Of a stretch of DNA of 7,526 nucleotides, positions 1 to 7,014 are shown in pieces. Numbering within the stretch: the stretch's first letter is position 1; every line of letters starts with the position of its first letter. The notes under the pieces are model-generated. The model had not been told where the DNA came from. It saw nothing but the letters and a program-made list of their open reading frames with translations, and ran no database searches. The translations under genes and the position numbers were made by a program. Location of the stretch: NCBI GenBank assembly GCA_029933495.1, contig JAOZOC010000149.1:1-7526 (forward strand), given 5' to 3'. This stretch comes from Bacteroidales bacterium. GTDB taxonomy: Bacteria; Bacteroidota; Bacteroidia; Bacteroidales; JAADJA01.

Positions 1-451
1 CAAAAGCCATCCTTGAATTTGCAAGTGTGTTCATCCTTATCCCAAACCAGGCAACACTATATGAACCAAGGATTCCGATAACAGTCCATCCAAGGATCAT
101 TAATACTGCCCCTACGCCAAAATTGGCATCGGAAAGGAACCCGAAATAGAAAGCTACTGCACTACCAATAAAGAAAAATAGGATAGCAAGAAATTTTCCC
201 TGCTGGATCAGGTAGGTTTTAGCAGTTTCGAAAATTACATGGGCCACATCTAACATAGATTTATGGGCTCTGATTTTTTTTACCTTCATAAACTGATAAA
301 GACCGAATAAAAATCCGGCAAAAGTTATGAGGAAACCCCAATAAAGAATTGTCTGAGACTTAACTCCATCAGGAATGACCAGGTCAGCTTCACTGGCAAA
401 TGTTAGAACCGGTAGTAATATTACCGACAAAATGGATAAAATTCGTTTCAT
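1..451 (-). CDS. hppA: Membrane-bound (probably Na+-translocating) pyrophosphatase, N-terminal part
   Basis: Membrane pyrophosphatases hydrolyse cytoplasmic pyrophosphate and use the energy to pump Na+ or H+ across the inner membrane. Only the first 150 codons are present; the gene runs off the left edge of the window. The start is the ATG at 451-449 (minus), 20-30 bases downstream of a good promoter. The protein begins MKRILSILSVILLPVLTFAS, a hydrophobic first segment (about residues 3-19). Further membrane segments lie at about 36-54, 84-106 and 112-134. The stretch around residues 66-89 (MLDVAHVIFETAKTYLIQQG) and the SYSVAWFGIRMNTLANSRMA stretch near 130-149 match the N-terminal region of this family as I remember it, particularly the long Na+-pump type found in Bacteroidota. 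The pyrophosphate-binding and ion-gate motifs lie outside the window, so catalytic integrity and ion specificity cannot be judged here. The family is fairly sure; the ion is inferred. Confidence 0.8.
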   Translation of the reverse strand, partial: MKRILSILSVILLPVLTFASEADLVIPDGVKSQTILYWGFLITFAGFLFGLYQFMKVKKIRAHKSMLDVAHVIFETAKTYLIQQGKFLAILFFFIGSAVAFYFGFLSDANFGVGAVLMILGWTVIGILGSYSVAWFGIRMNTLANSRMAF

Positions 452-479
452 ATTTTTTATTAATTTGATTATTAAGGCG

Positions 480-509
480 CAAAAATAGAAAGTATTTTCA
501 GATTAACAA
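480..509 (-). promoter_or_regulatory. Promoter of the pyrophosphatase gene (Bacteroidota type)
   Basis: On the minus strand there is a perfect -7 box TATTTTTG (TAnnTTTG) at 487-480 and a TTG -33 element at 509-507, separated by 19 bases. This matches the known primary sigma-factor consensus of Bacteroidota. Transcription would begin near 473, leaving a leader of about 20 bases before the ATG at 451. No operator or riboswitch-like structure is visible in the short leader. Confidence 0.6.
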
Positions 510-694
510 TATTTATTCATAATATGTTATAAAGTATCAAAAACAATTGATTGTTAAGAGGTTTGCCCTGCTTAAGCACACTGGCTTTTAAGGATTGTTA
601 ATATTTTTTTAAATTTATTATTATAAAGTGGCTGATAAATTAAAATTATTAATACTTTTATTTGCGATTTCAAACTAAATCTGTTGGTGAATTG

Positions 695-1273
695 ATGGAG
701 AAAATTAAACTTGAAATAATAGGAATGTCATATAGCCAATCACAGAGTGGGGCTTATGCATTAATACTCGGTGAACTGGGTGGAAAACGCCGGCTGCCAA
801 TAATTATAGGTGGATTTGAGGCCCAGGCTATTGCCATTGAACTGGAAAAAATGAAGCCTTCGAGGCCCTTGACTCATGATCTTTTCAAAAGTTTTTCTGA
901 AACTTTCGGGATAACAATGAAGGAGGTTGTGATAAATAAATTTCAGGATGGAGTCTTTCATGCAGAACTTGTTTGTCTGGATGGTAAACATGAATACAGG
1001 ATTGATGCAAGAACTTCTGATGCTGTCGCCCTGTCGCTAAGATTCAACTGCCCGGTATATACTTATGAAAGTATAATGTCGAAAGCCGGTATCATTGTTG
1101 ACGAAAAGGATAAGGATATGCCTAAGAAGGAAAAGGTCAAAAAACCTTCCAATTTGTATGAGCAATACTCTGTCGATGAATTGAATGATTTACTTCGGCA
1201 AGCAGTTGAAAAAGAGGAGTATGAGAAAGCTTCAAAAATCAGGGATGAAATAAACCGAAGAAAAGAGAAGTGA
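695..1273 (+). CDS. Bifunctional nuclease family protein (DUF151) with C-terminal UVR motif
   Basis: A cytoplasmic 192-residue protein. DUF151 (bifunctional nuclease, DNase/RNase) spans about residues 4-130, with the family's RLPIIIGGFEAQAIAIEL (34-51), RPLTHDLF (57-64) and DARTSDAVALSLR (104-116) blocks. A charged linker (about 136-150) leads to a UvrB/UvrC-type UVR motif at about 161-190 (DELNDLLRQAVEKEEYEKAS), a helical hairpin that mediates protein contacts. I chose the ATG at 695, preceded by GGTGA four bases upstream. An in-frame TTG at 662 would add 11 residues before the point where the conserved fold begins. The gene lies 127 bases upstream of a nucleoside transporter in the same direction, with no clear promoter or terminator between them, so co-transcription is plausible. 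Nuclease activity is known for only a few family members and is an extrapolation here; the family call is firm. Confidence 0.88.
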   Translation: MEKIKLEIIGMSYSQSQSGAYALILGELGGKRRLPIIIGGFEAQAIAIELEKMKPSRPLTHDLFKSFSETFGITMKEVVINKFQDGVFHAELVCLDGKHEYRIDARTSDAVALSLRFNCPVYTYESIMSKAGIIVDEKDKDMPKKEKVKKPSNLYEQYSVDELNDLLRQAVEKEEYEKASKIRDEINRRKEK

Positions 1274-1400
1274 AAATATGATTTATCAACCCAGAGTGGA
1301 ATTCTCACCAAATAGATTATTAAAATCATATGATTGTCTATCACAAGACGACAAAATGAATTTACAATAGAGCAACAATTATTTACTAAAATATTTTAAT

Positions 1401-2933
1401 ATGAAAAGGTACTGGCCATTTTTAATTTCAATTATTCTTATTATTTTAATTCCTTTTGTTGCCCCTAAACTTGGAGCTAACGGACTCCTTGCTGGTGATT
1501 CTTCCTCAGAAATGATTGCTTATTCAGACGGAGATACTGCCTCTGCTGCCAACTTTGATGAGTCAGGTTCAGAATCTTCAGAAGATACTGAAAATGAGAA
1601 TCCCAGTATTGTACCAATACCCATAGGGAAATCCTTTAATCTTATTACTATCCTTAGAGGTTTGTTAGGGATGTTTGTATTAATTGGGCTTGCCTGGCTT
1701 CTTAGTAGTAACCGTAAGGCTATTTCCTGGAAAGTTGTTGGCATCGGCCTTAGCTTACAATTATTATTGGCAATAGGTGTTTTGCAGGTTCCTTTTGTCC
1801 AGGCCTTTTTTGAGTTTGTCGGAAAAATATTTGTGAAAATCCTGGAATTTACAAATTCAGGGACTGAGTTTCTATTTGCATCCTTTGTGACCGGCCAGAT
1901 AGAAATGCCCCTCATTAACTTTGCTATTACTATTTTACCTACAATTATATTTTTCTCTGCTTTAACAAGTGTGCTTTTTTATCTTGGAATAATTCAGAAA
2001 GTAGTATTTGCATTGGCCTGGGTAATGACAAAATTGCTTAAGCTTTCAGGTGCTGAAAGCCTTTCAGTGGCTGGAAATATCTTTTTGGGGCAAACAGAAT
2101 CACCACTTATGATAAAGGAGTACCTCGAAAAAATGACAAAATCTGAAATCTTACTGGTAATGGCCGGAGGAATGGCAACACTTGCCGGTGGTGTCCTGGC
2201 TGTATATATTAAGGTGTTGGGCGGGGGCGATCCTGTGCAGGAACTTATTTATGCCAAACATCTGCTTGCAGCTTCTATTATGGCTGCACCGGGAGTTATT
2301 GTTATTTCAAAAATCCTTGTCCCTCAGACAGAGGAAATAGATTCAGAGACAAATGTCCCTAAAGATAAAATTGGAAAGAATATTTTAGATGCCATTTCAA
2401 ACGGAACTACACAGGGTCTTAAACTTGCTGTGAATGTCGCTGCTATGCTGTTGGTTTTTATTGCATTCATTGCATTTATTAATTACCTGTTTTTTCAAAT
2501 CGGGTCACTGACAAATTTAAATGCTTCTATTGAACATTTTACAAACGGCCAGTATAGTGATTTGTCCTTGCAGTTTATCCTTGGATACACCTTTGCCCCT
2601 TTGATGTGGCTGATTGGTGTAGCTTCAGAGGATATTACACTGGTAGGAAGAATATTGGGAGAAAAAATTATTATGACTGAGTTCATAGGTTATATTAGTC
2701 TGGCCGATATGAAAGAAGCTGGTGCTTTTACGTATGAGAAATCCATTATCATGGGAACCTATATGTTATGTGGATTTGCCAATTTTGCTTCTATAGGAAT
2801 ACAGATAGGAGGGATTGGCTCCCTTGCTCCCGGAAAGCGCGTCTTACTTTCTCAATATGGTTTCAAAGCTTTACTGGCCGGAACACTTGCATCGCTACTT
2901 TCAGCTACTATTGTGGGGATGATATTAGGTTAG
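1401..2933 (+). CDS. nupC: Concentrative nucleoside transporter (CNT/NupC family)
   Basis: An inner-membrane symporter that imports nucleosides using a Na+ or H+ gradient. The 510-residue protein has the CNT core blocks: GQTESP (230-235, usually GQTEAP), with the glutamate that contacts nucleoside/cation; GVASED (406-411); the signature GEKIIMTEFIGY (420-431); and CGFANFASIGIQIGG (457-471), equivalent to the NFSSIG substrate-binding segment. An N-terminal membrane segment (about 5-21) is followed by an acidic, Ser/Asp/Glu-rich linker (about 33-69) before the conserved core begins near 78. Two details differ from the textbook motifs: Thr at 426, where the signature normally has Asn (NEF becomes TEF), and Ser at 409 for the usual Trp of WED. 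The start is ATG at 1401 with no Shine-Dalgarno, as is normal for the phylum. Pairing with the upstream nuclease suggests nucleic-acid salvage. Family is certain; cation and substrate range are not determinable. The symbol nupC is used for the family. Confidence 0.92.
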   Translation: MKRYWPFLISIILIILIPFVAPKLGANGLLAGDSSSEMIAYSDGDTASAANFDESGSESSEDTENENPSIVPIPIGKSFNLITILRGLLGMFVLIGLAWLLSSNRKAISWKVVGIGLSLQLLLAIGVLQVPFVQAFFEFVGKIFVKILEFTNSGTEFLFASFVTGQIEMPLINFAITILPTIIFFSALTSVLFYLGIIQKVVFALAWVMTKLLKLSGAESLSVAGNIFLGQTESPLMIKEYLEKMTKSEILLVMAGGMATLAGGVLAVYIKVLGGGDPVQELIYAKHLLAASIMAAPGVIVISKILVPQTEEIDSETNVPKDKIGKNILDAISNGTTQGLKLAVNVAAMLLVFIAFIAFINYLFFQIGSLTNLNASIEHFTNGQYSDLSLQFILGYTFAPLMWLIGVASEDITLVGRILGEKIIMTEFIGYISLADMKEAGAFTYEKSIIMGTYMLCGFANFASIGIQIGGIGSLAPGKRVLLSQYGFKALLAGTLASLLSATIVGMILG

Positions 2934-2980
2934 AGATTATTGGAATAAGGCAGATTATCAACATTATATAGGTTTCGGGT

Positions 2981-3026
2981 GACCCATCTTTGGATTTCTG
3001 AAATGGGTCTCGAATTAGTCCCATTT
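2981..3026 (+). other. Overlapping alternative hairpins downstream of the nucleoside transporter
   Basis: Three segments can pair in two mutually exclusive ways: GACCCAT (2981-2987) with ATGGGTC (3003-3009), or AAATGGG (3001-3007) with CCCATTT (3020-3026). Neither stem is followed by a proper T-run, so a role as transporter terminator is weak. No plus-strand gene follows closely that an attenuator could control. Confidence 0.25.
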
Positions 3027-3058
3027 AGAATGAAATATTTGATATATTTTGAAGGGGT

Positions 3059-3104
3059 AAAAAACATAAACCGCTCAAATCCAATCATTTAAGCGGTTTA
3101 TGTT
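3059..3104 (-). terminator. Intrinsic terminator after tRNA-Arg
   Basis: A perfect 13-bp stem (3063-3075 with 3092-3104, AACATAAACCGCT/AGCGGTTTATGTT) is extended, after one mismatch, by four more pairs (3077-3080 with 3087-3090) around a 6-base loop. Read on the minus strand it ends in six T (complement of 3059-3064), and it begins 20 bases past the tRNA 3' end. It probably ends the tRNA transcript. In the other direction it is followed only by a loose T-rich stretch, but could also help stop transcription arriving from the transporter gene. Confidence 0.8.
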
Positions 3105-3124
3105 CTTGTTTGATGGTAAAAAAG

Positions 3125-3198
3125 TGATCCAGACAGGATTCGAACCTGTGACCCACAGCTTAGAAGGCTGTTGCTCTATCCAGCTGAGCTACTGGACC
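3125..3198 (-). tRNA. tRNA-Arg, anticodon TCT
   Basis: A complete 74-base cloverleaf on the minus strand. The acceptor stem is GGTCCAG/CTGGATC (one G-T pair). The D-arm is GCTC/GAGC with AGCTGGATA loop. The anticodon stem is ACAGC/GCTGT around loop CTTCTAA, giving anticodon TCT (reads AGA, and AGG by wobble). The variable loop is GGGTC and the T-arm is ACAGG-TTCGAAT-CCTGT. The discriminator base is A at 3125. CCA is not encoded (CT follows), so it must be added enzymatically. It stands alone, convergent with the nucleoside transporter, with its own candidate promoter upstream and a strong terminator downstream. Confidence 0.97.
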
Positions 3199-3280
3199 AT
3201 CTTGTGATTTATAATTTACGACATCCGATTTTCGATTGTGATATTCTGATTGTCGCCTGTCAAGTAATATAAACCGGCTG

Positions 3281-3310
3281 CAAAAGTAGTAATATTTCAT
3301 AAAACTAAAA
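3281..3310 (-). promoter_or_regulatory. Probable promoter of tRNA-Arg
   Basis: On the minus strand TACTTTTG (3288-3281) is a perfect TAnnTTTG -7 box, about 80 bases upstream of the mature tRNA 5' end. The -33 element is poor (TTT rather than TTG at 3310-3308 with 19-base spacing). A 5' leader of roughly 75 bases would be removed by RNase P. Confidence 0.4.
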
Positions 3311-3431
3311 GGGAGAAATAAAAAAAAATGAAATTTATATATCTTTTCTGAAAACATTGCGTATAAACTACTCCAAAAGTCGTAAGTTATTTGTTTTCAG
3401 GTTAATTAATGATAATTAGTTCAATTTTATT

Positions 3432-5948
3432 TTGACAATTACTCGATATTTTACATATGCCGTTACCATTTTTATTCTATTAGTGGGTGCTAACCTGTTG
3501 ATAGCTCGTAGTTTGGACTCTGTTAATGAGTTGGAACAGAAAGCTATGGAAGCAACAGGTGTTAAAAAAACGGAATTACTCAACCAGCTTGTTACCTATT
3601 ACGTGGATCAACAACCTAAAAAGGCACTGGAGCTTGCCAATCAGGCACTTGAAAATTCTATAAATGAGAATGACGAAAAGGGAAAGGCAAACTCATATTT
3701 GTCACTTGGAGTAGCATATTATGGTGCTGGAGATAATATAAAGGCTCTTAATAGTTTTCTTCAATCTATTAAAATATATGAACAGATAAAAGATGATAGG
3801 GGAATTGCTGCAAGTTCTGATCAGATTGGAATAGCTTACAGGTCTTTAGGAGATTTTGACAAATCTCTTGAGTTTCATCTTAATGCTTTGGAAATATATA
3901 ATAGATTAAAGGATGATGAAGGGGTAATTTCATCGTTGATAAATGCCGGGATAATCTTTAGAAATTTAGGACAGAATGAAAAAGCACTTGAGAATTATAG
4001 CAGGGCTTTGAAATTAAGCGAAGATATCAGCGATTACAAAGGTATGCTGAATGCTTATGTTGCCATTGGAAATGTTAACTGGTATGAAGGCGAGAACGAT
4101 AAAGCTCTTTCTTACTATGAGCATGCTTACGAAATTACCCAAATGGAGAATTCTGATTTGCAGAATGGTGCAGGTATTTTAAATAATATCGGAAATGTCT
4201 ATCGCAGTAAAGAAGAATACAACAAGGCTCTTGGTTACTATTCAAGGTCTCTTGCCATTAGTAAAAAATCCGGAGACAAGAATATGATCTCCGTAACATT
4301 AAAAAATATTGGATTAACAAATCTTGGTCAGGGAAAATACAATCGTGCAATTAGCTACCTTATGGAAAGTAAGGAGTTGGCCGTGCAGATACATCTTGTT
4401 AAAATACTAAAGGACGATCTGAAAAATTTGTCATTGGCCTACCAGAAAAAGAAAGATTTTGAAAATGCCCTTAAATATGAAGCGGAGTATGCAATGCTTA
4501 AGGATGAAATTTTTAATAAGGAGACCAGTAATAAAATTGCTACTTTGCAGATGGAGTATGAGATGCGCAATAAAGAGCAACAAAATACAATAGTAAAAAC
4601 AGAGAAAAAGCTTGATGATTCCCAGTCTCAAAATGTAAGAAACTTTTTCATTTTTGCATTTATAGTTATTGCTCTGTTGGTAGTGATTATTTGGTCTCGT
4701 TATCGGATAAAAGCAAGAGCAAACAGAGAGCTTAAGCAAATGAATTCTGAATTGGAAAAGCGTGTGCAGGAAAGAACCAATAGACTTAAGCAGGAAAATG
4801 AACAGAGGAAAATAGCCCAGGAACAGGCGGAACTGGCAAATGAAACAAAAAATCGCTTTCTTGCCAATATTAGTCATGAGGTTAGAACTCCTATTAATGC
4901 CATTATAGGATTTTGTGACCTGACAATAAGAACCGTAACAGACCCTGAGCATAAAATAAATCTGAAACGCATAAAGGACTCTTCTGAACATCTCCTGGCT
5001 CTTATTAAAGATATTCTTGACTATTCGCAGATTGAGAGTGGTAAGCTGGAGCTGAAGAATGAGGGCTTTGAGCTTAATAATCTTGTAACTTCTGTTATCA
5101 ATGCTTTTTATCTTGATGCTGATAGCAAGAAGATCAAACTATCTTATTCAATTGAAAAAAAGGTTCCCGAATTTGTTAAAGGTGATTCTGATGTTCTCAG
5201 GCAGGTGCTTTATAATCTGATAGGCAACGCAATAAAGTTTACAGATGAGGGAAATGTTAAGGTCATTGTGAAACTCAAAGATATAGATGAGAATATGGTA
5301 AGATTGCTATTCTCAGTAAAAGATACCGGAATTGGGATTACAAAGCTAAAGCAAAAACTAATTTTCAATGACTTTACTCAAGCCGACAACTCTTCAATTC
5401 GCAGATTTGGCGGTACCGGACTCGGGCTTACAATTTCAAAACGGTTTGTCGAAATGATGAATGGTAAAATATGGGTTGAAAGTGAAAAAGGTAAAGGTAG
5501 TGATTTTAAATTTGAGATAGCTATCACAGTTGGAGATAAAATGGCTTCTGCCAGCCTTGTTGATGAAACAGTTGAAAAGGCTGCACTTCATATTTTGGTT
5601 GCCGAAGACAACCTGCTGAATGCTCAGGTAATATCCGCATTCCTGAAGCGGCTGGGGCATACTGCCAAAACAGTTGATAATGGTAAAAAGGCAGTCTCAA
5701 TACTTGCTTCCGAAAAATTTGATGCAATACTCATGGATATTGAAATGCCCGAAATGGATGGTCTGGAAGCAACAATGGCAATCAGAAGCGGGAACGAATC
5801 TATTCTGGATTCCAAAATACCAATTTTTGCTTTAACAGCACATGCCTTAAAAGACTATGAAGATAAGTGCTATGAAGTCGGAATGGATGGCTATCTTACA
5901 AAACCTATTGATATTGACAAACTCAGTAAAACATTGAGTGCGCTCTAA
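3432..5948 (+). CDS. TPR-domain hybrid sensor histidine kinase / response regulator
   Basis: An 838-residue inner-membrane sensor. An N-terminal signal/anchor (about 6-25) exports a TPR array (about 44-360) built from about seven 40-residue repeats, recognisable by recurring LG.AY..LG / KAL..Y..AL patterns. A second membrane helix (403-421) leads to a cytoplasmic coiled coil (about 428-472). HisKA follows with the H-box at 476-492 (phospho-acceptor His482), then HATPase_c with N-box LYNLIGNAIKFTDEG (593-607), G1 DTGIGI (631-636), F-box FNDFTQAD (645-652) and G2 GGTGLGLTISK (660-670). The C-terminal receiver (719-838) has acidic pair Glu725/Asp726, phospho-acceptor Asp769, Thr802 and Lys824. 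All catalytic residues are intact. The start is unusual: TTG at 3432 (or ATT at 3429), because an in-frame TAG lies at 3417 and the first in-frame ATG would remove the export signal. The TPR domain should be periplasmic; its ligand is unknown. A LytTR regulator follows 123 bases downstream. No Hpt domain is present. Architecture is certain, pathway unknown. Confidence 0.93.
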   Translation: MTITRYFTYAVTIFILLVGANLLIARSLDSVNELEQKAMEATGVKKTELLNQLVTYYVDQQPKKALELANQALENSINENDEKGKANSYLSLGVAYYGAGDNIKALNSFLQSIKIYEQIKDDRGIAASSDQIGIAYRSLGDFDKSLEFHLNALEIYNRLKDDEGVISSLINAGIIFRNLGQNEKALENYSRALKLSEDISDYKGMLNAYVAIGNVNWYEGENDKALSYYEHAYEITQMENSDLQNGAGILNNIGNVYRSKEEYNKALGYYSRSLAISKKSGDKNMISVTLKNIGLTNLGQGKYNRAISYLMESKELAVQIHLVKILKDDLKNLSLAYQKKKDFENALKYEAEYAMLKDEIFNKETSNKIATLQMEYEMRNKEQQNTIVKTEKKLDDSQSQNVRNFFIFAFIVIALLVVIIWSRYRIKARANRELKQMNSELEKRVQERTNRLKQENEQRKIAQEQAELANETKNRFLANISHEVRTPINAIIGFCDLTIRTVTDPEHKINLKRIKDSSEHLLALIKDILDYSQIESGKLELKNEGFELNNLVTSVINAFYLDADSKKIKLSYSIEKKVPEFVKGDSDVLRQVLYNLIGNAIKFTDEGNVKVIVKLKDIDENMVRLLFSVKDTGIGITKLKQKLIFNDFTQADNSSIRRFGGTGLGLTISKRFVEMMNGKIWVESEKGKGSDFKFEIAITVGDKMASASLVDETVEKAALHILVAEDNLLNAQVISAFLKRLGHTAKTVDNGKKAVSILASEKFDAILMDIEMPEMDGLEATMAIRSGNESILDSKIPIFALTAHALKDYEDKCYEVGMDGYLTKPIDIDKLSKTLSAL

Positions 5949-6005
5949 TTTGCTCTCTTTTTAGTGCACGACAAATTTCCATTTAATATTTTTATCCTTT
6001 ACCCG

Positions 6006-6033
6006 TTGCAAGAATAATTTTTTATTATCTTTG
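6006..6033 (+). promoter_or_regulatory. Promoter of the LytTR regulator gene
   Basis: TATCTTTG at 6026-6033 is a perfect -7 box, with TTG at 6006-6008 (17-base spacing, at the short end of the accepted range). Transcription would start near 6040, giving a leader of about 30 bases before the ATG at 6072. The regulator can therefore be expressed independently of the kinase gene upstream. The position also rules out the in-frame GTG at 6033 as a start on this transcript. Confidence 0.5.
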
Positions 6034-6071
6034 TGATTATTAAATCATCAATAACCAGAAATGTTGTTATA

Positions 6072-6812
6072 ATGATCCGGGCAATAATCATAGATGATGA
6101 AAGTAATATCAGGCAACTGCTTTCATACTTCATTGAGCAGGAGTGTACTGACGTTGATATTATTGGAGAGGCTGATAGTGTCGCCTCGGGCATAAGTATT
6201 ATTAAGGAGACCAAACCTGACCTGGTTTTTCTCGATATCAGGCTTCCTGACGGTGCAGGCTTTGACATCTTAACAAGAATCGAAAAGATTGATTTCAATA
6301 TAATTTTCATAACTGCTTACGATGAATACGCCGTGAGGGCATTTGAATATAGTGCTATCGACTATATTTTAAAACCTTTTGACCCCGTGTTACTAAAAAG
6401 ATCAATAGAAAGAGCTACACACATAATGAAAGCAGAGCTTAGTCTGAAAATGAACACTCTGTTATCTAATTTTAATGAAAAGGAAGATAAGAAAATTGTC
6501 TTTAGTACAAGTGACCATGTTTACGTCATTAAGGTTAAAGATATTATTTGCCTTGAGTCGGACCAAAACTACACTACAGTAAATATCGACGGAAACCGAA
6601 AAATTGTAATTTCCAAAACCCTGAAAGAGTATGAAAGCATGTTGGGAGACTATAATTTTCTTCGTGTTCACCGTTCACATCTTATTAATCCCTCTTATAT
6701 CGAAGGCTATGAGAAAGCTGAGGGAGGAACGATTATTATGAAAAGCGGCCACAGAATTCCGGTTTCTTCCCGCAGAAAAGACGTTGTGCTAGAGTATTTT
6801 GAAAACATATAA
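6072..6812 (+). CDS. LytTR-family response regulator
   Basis: A cytoplasmic 246-residue transcription regulator. The receiver domain covers about 1-120: MIRAIIIDDE start with Asp8/Asp9, phospho-acceptor Asp55 (LVFLDIRLPDGAGF), Thr81 (FITAYDEYAVRAFE) and Lys101 (YILKPFD). A short linker precedes the LytTR DNA-binding domain at about 141-244, with the characteristic IICLESDQNYTTV (158-170), FLRVHRSHLINPSYI (196-210) and RIPVSSRRK (228-236). The start is the ATG at 6072, which places the receiver's first beta strand at residue 2, as is usual; a GTG at 6033 lies inside the promoter. LytTR proteins bind two direct half-sites about one 21-bp period apart, and three such sites occur 200-250 bases downstream, in front of the protease gene. 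LytTR regulators usually partner LytS-type (His_kinase) sensors, so pairing with the adjacent HisKA hybrid kinase is inferred from position only. Confidence 0.95.
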   Translation: MIRAIIIDDESNIRQLLSYFIEQECTDVDIIGEADSVASGISIIKETKPDLVFLDIRLPDGAGFDILTRIEKIDFNIIFITAYDEYAVRAFEYSAIDYILKPFDPVLLKRSIERATHIMKAELSLKMNTLLSNFNEKEDKKIVFSTSDHVYVIKVKDIICLESDQNYTTVNIDGNRKIVISKTLKEYESMLGDYNFLRVHRSHLINPSYIEGYEKAEGGTIIMKSGHRIPVSSRRKDVVLEYFENI

Positions 6813-6820
6813 GATGACCT

Positions 6821-6937
6821 GACCTTTTGGGTCGAAGCAGGGTAGTGCAGAGGTGACCCGGAAGGTCAAGATAAATTAACGATATATTCAACCTTCCGGG
6901 TTGCCATCGCCAAATACTTTCATCAACCCAAAAGGTT
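6821..6937. repeat. Array of four 13-bp palindromes in mirror order
   Basis: Four near-palindromes of the form RACC-N5-GGTY occur at 6821-6833 (GACC TTTTG GGTC), 6855-6867 (GACC CGGAA GGTC), 6890-6902 (AACC TTCCG GGTT) and 6925-6937 (AACC CAAAA GGTT), with start-to-start distances of 34, 35 and 35. The first is complementary to the fourth over 11 bases, and the second to the third over 15 bases including two G-T pairs (6852-6866 with 6891-6905). The RNA could therefore fold as four small hairpins or as one long nested hairpin with a 19/20-base internal loop. There is no clean T-run after it, although 6937-6950 is T-rich, so it might end the regulator transcript. Function is unknown. Confidence 0.6.
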
Positions 6938-7014
6938 TGTTTTGTGCTTCCAAAAATTCAAAAATTTTCCCCGTTGTTCCCACTTCACACATCTGCCTTT
7001 CTGTATATGTTAGC

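Noticed and set aside
662..694. TTG at 662 as start of the bifunctional nuclease
   Set aside because: It adds 11 residues before the conserved start of DUF151, whereas ATG at 695 has a GGTGA just upstream and fits the usual family N-terminus.
3160..3357. Minus-strand 65-codon frame ending in GPVAQLDRATAF
   Set aside because: Its C-terminal end is a translation through the tRNA-Arg gene; VAQLDRA-type peptides are a well-known tRNA artefact, and the frame also covers the tRNA promoter.
3383..3391. LytTR-like half-site TAAGTTATT upstream of the kinase gene
   Set aside because: A single copy fits 8 of 9 positions, but no partner lies one 21-bp period away on either side, so it is probably chance in AT-rich DNA.
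4431..4991. 186-codon minus-strand open frame opposite the kinase gene
   Set aside because: It is a Cys/Tyr/Leu/Phe-rich shadow of the kinase coding strand, with no recognisable domain and an intact kinase on the other strand.
5949..6005. Terminator between kinase and regulator
   Set aside because: A T-run is present near 5958-5963 but no stable stem precedes it.
6033..6071. GTG at 6033 as start of the LytTR regulator
   Set aside because: The GTG begins with the last base of the -7 box TATCTTTG, so it would lie upstream of the transcript start; ATG at 6072 gives the standard receiver N-terminus.
6821..6937. CRISPR array or integron attC site
   Set aside because: The repeats are only 13 bp, differ in their centres and alternate in complementary pairs, which is unlike CRISPR; the attC ends RYYYAAC/GTTRRRY are not present and no integrase is nearby.
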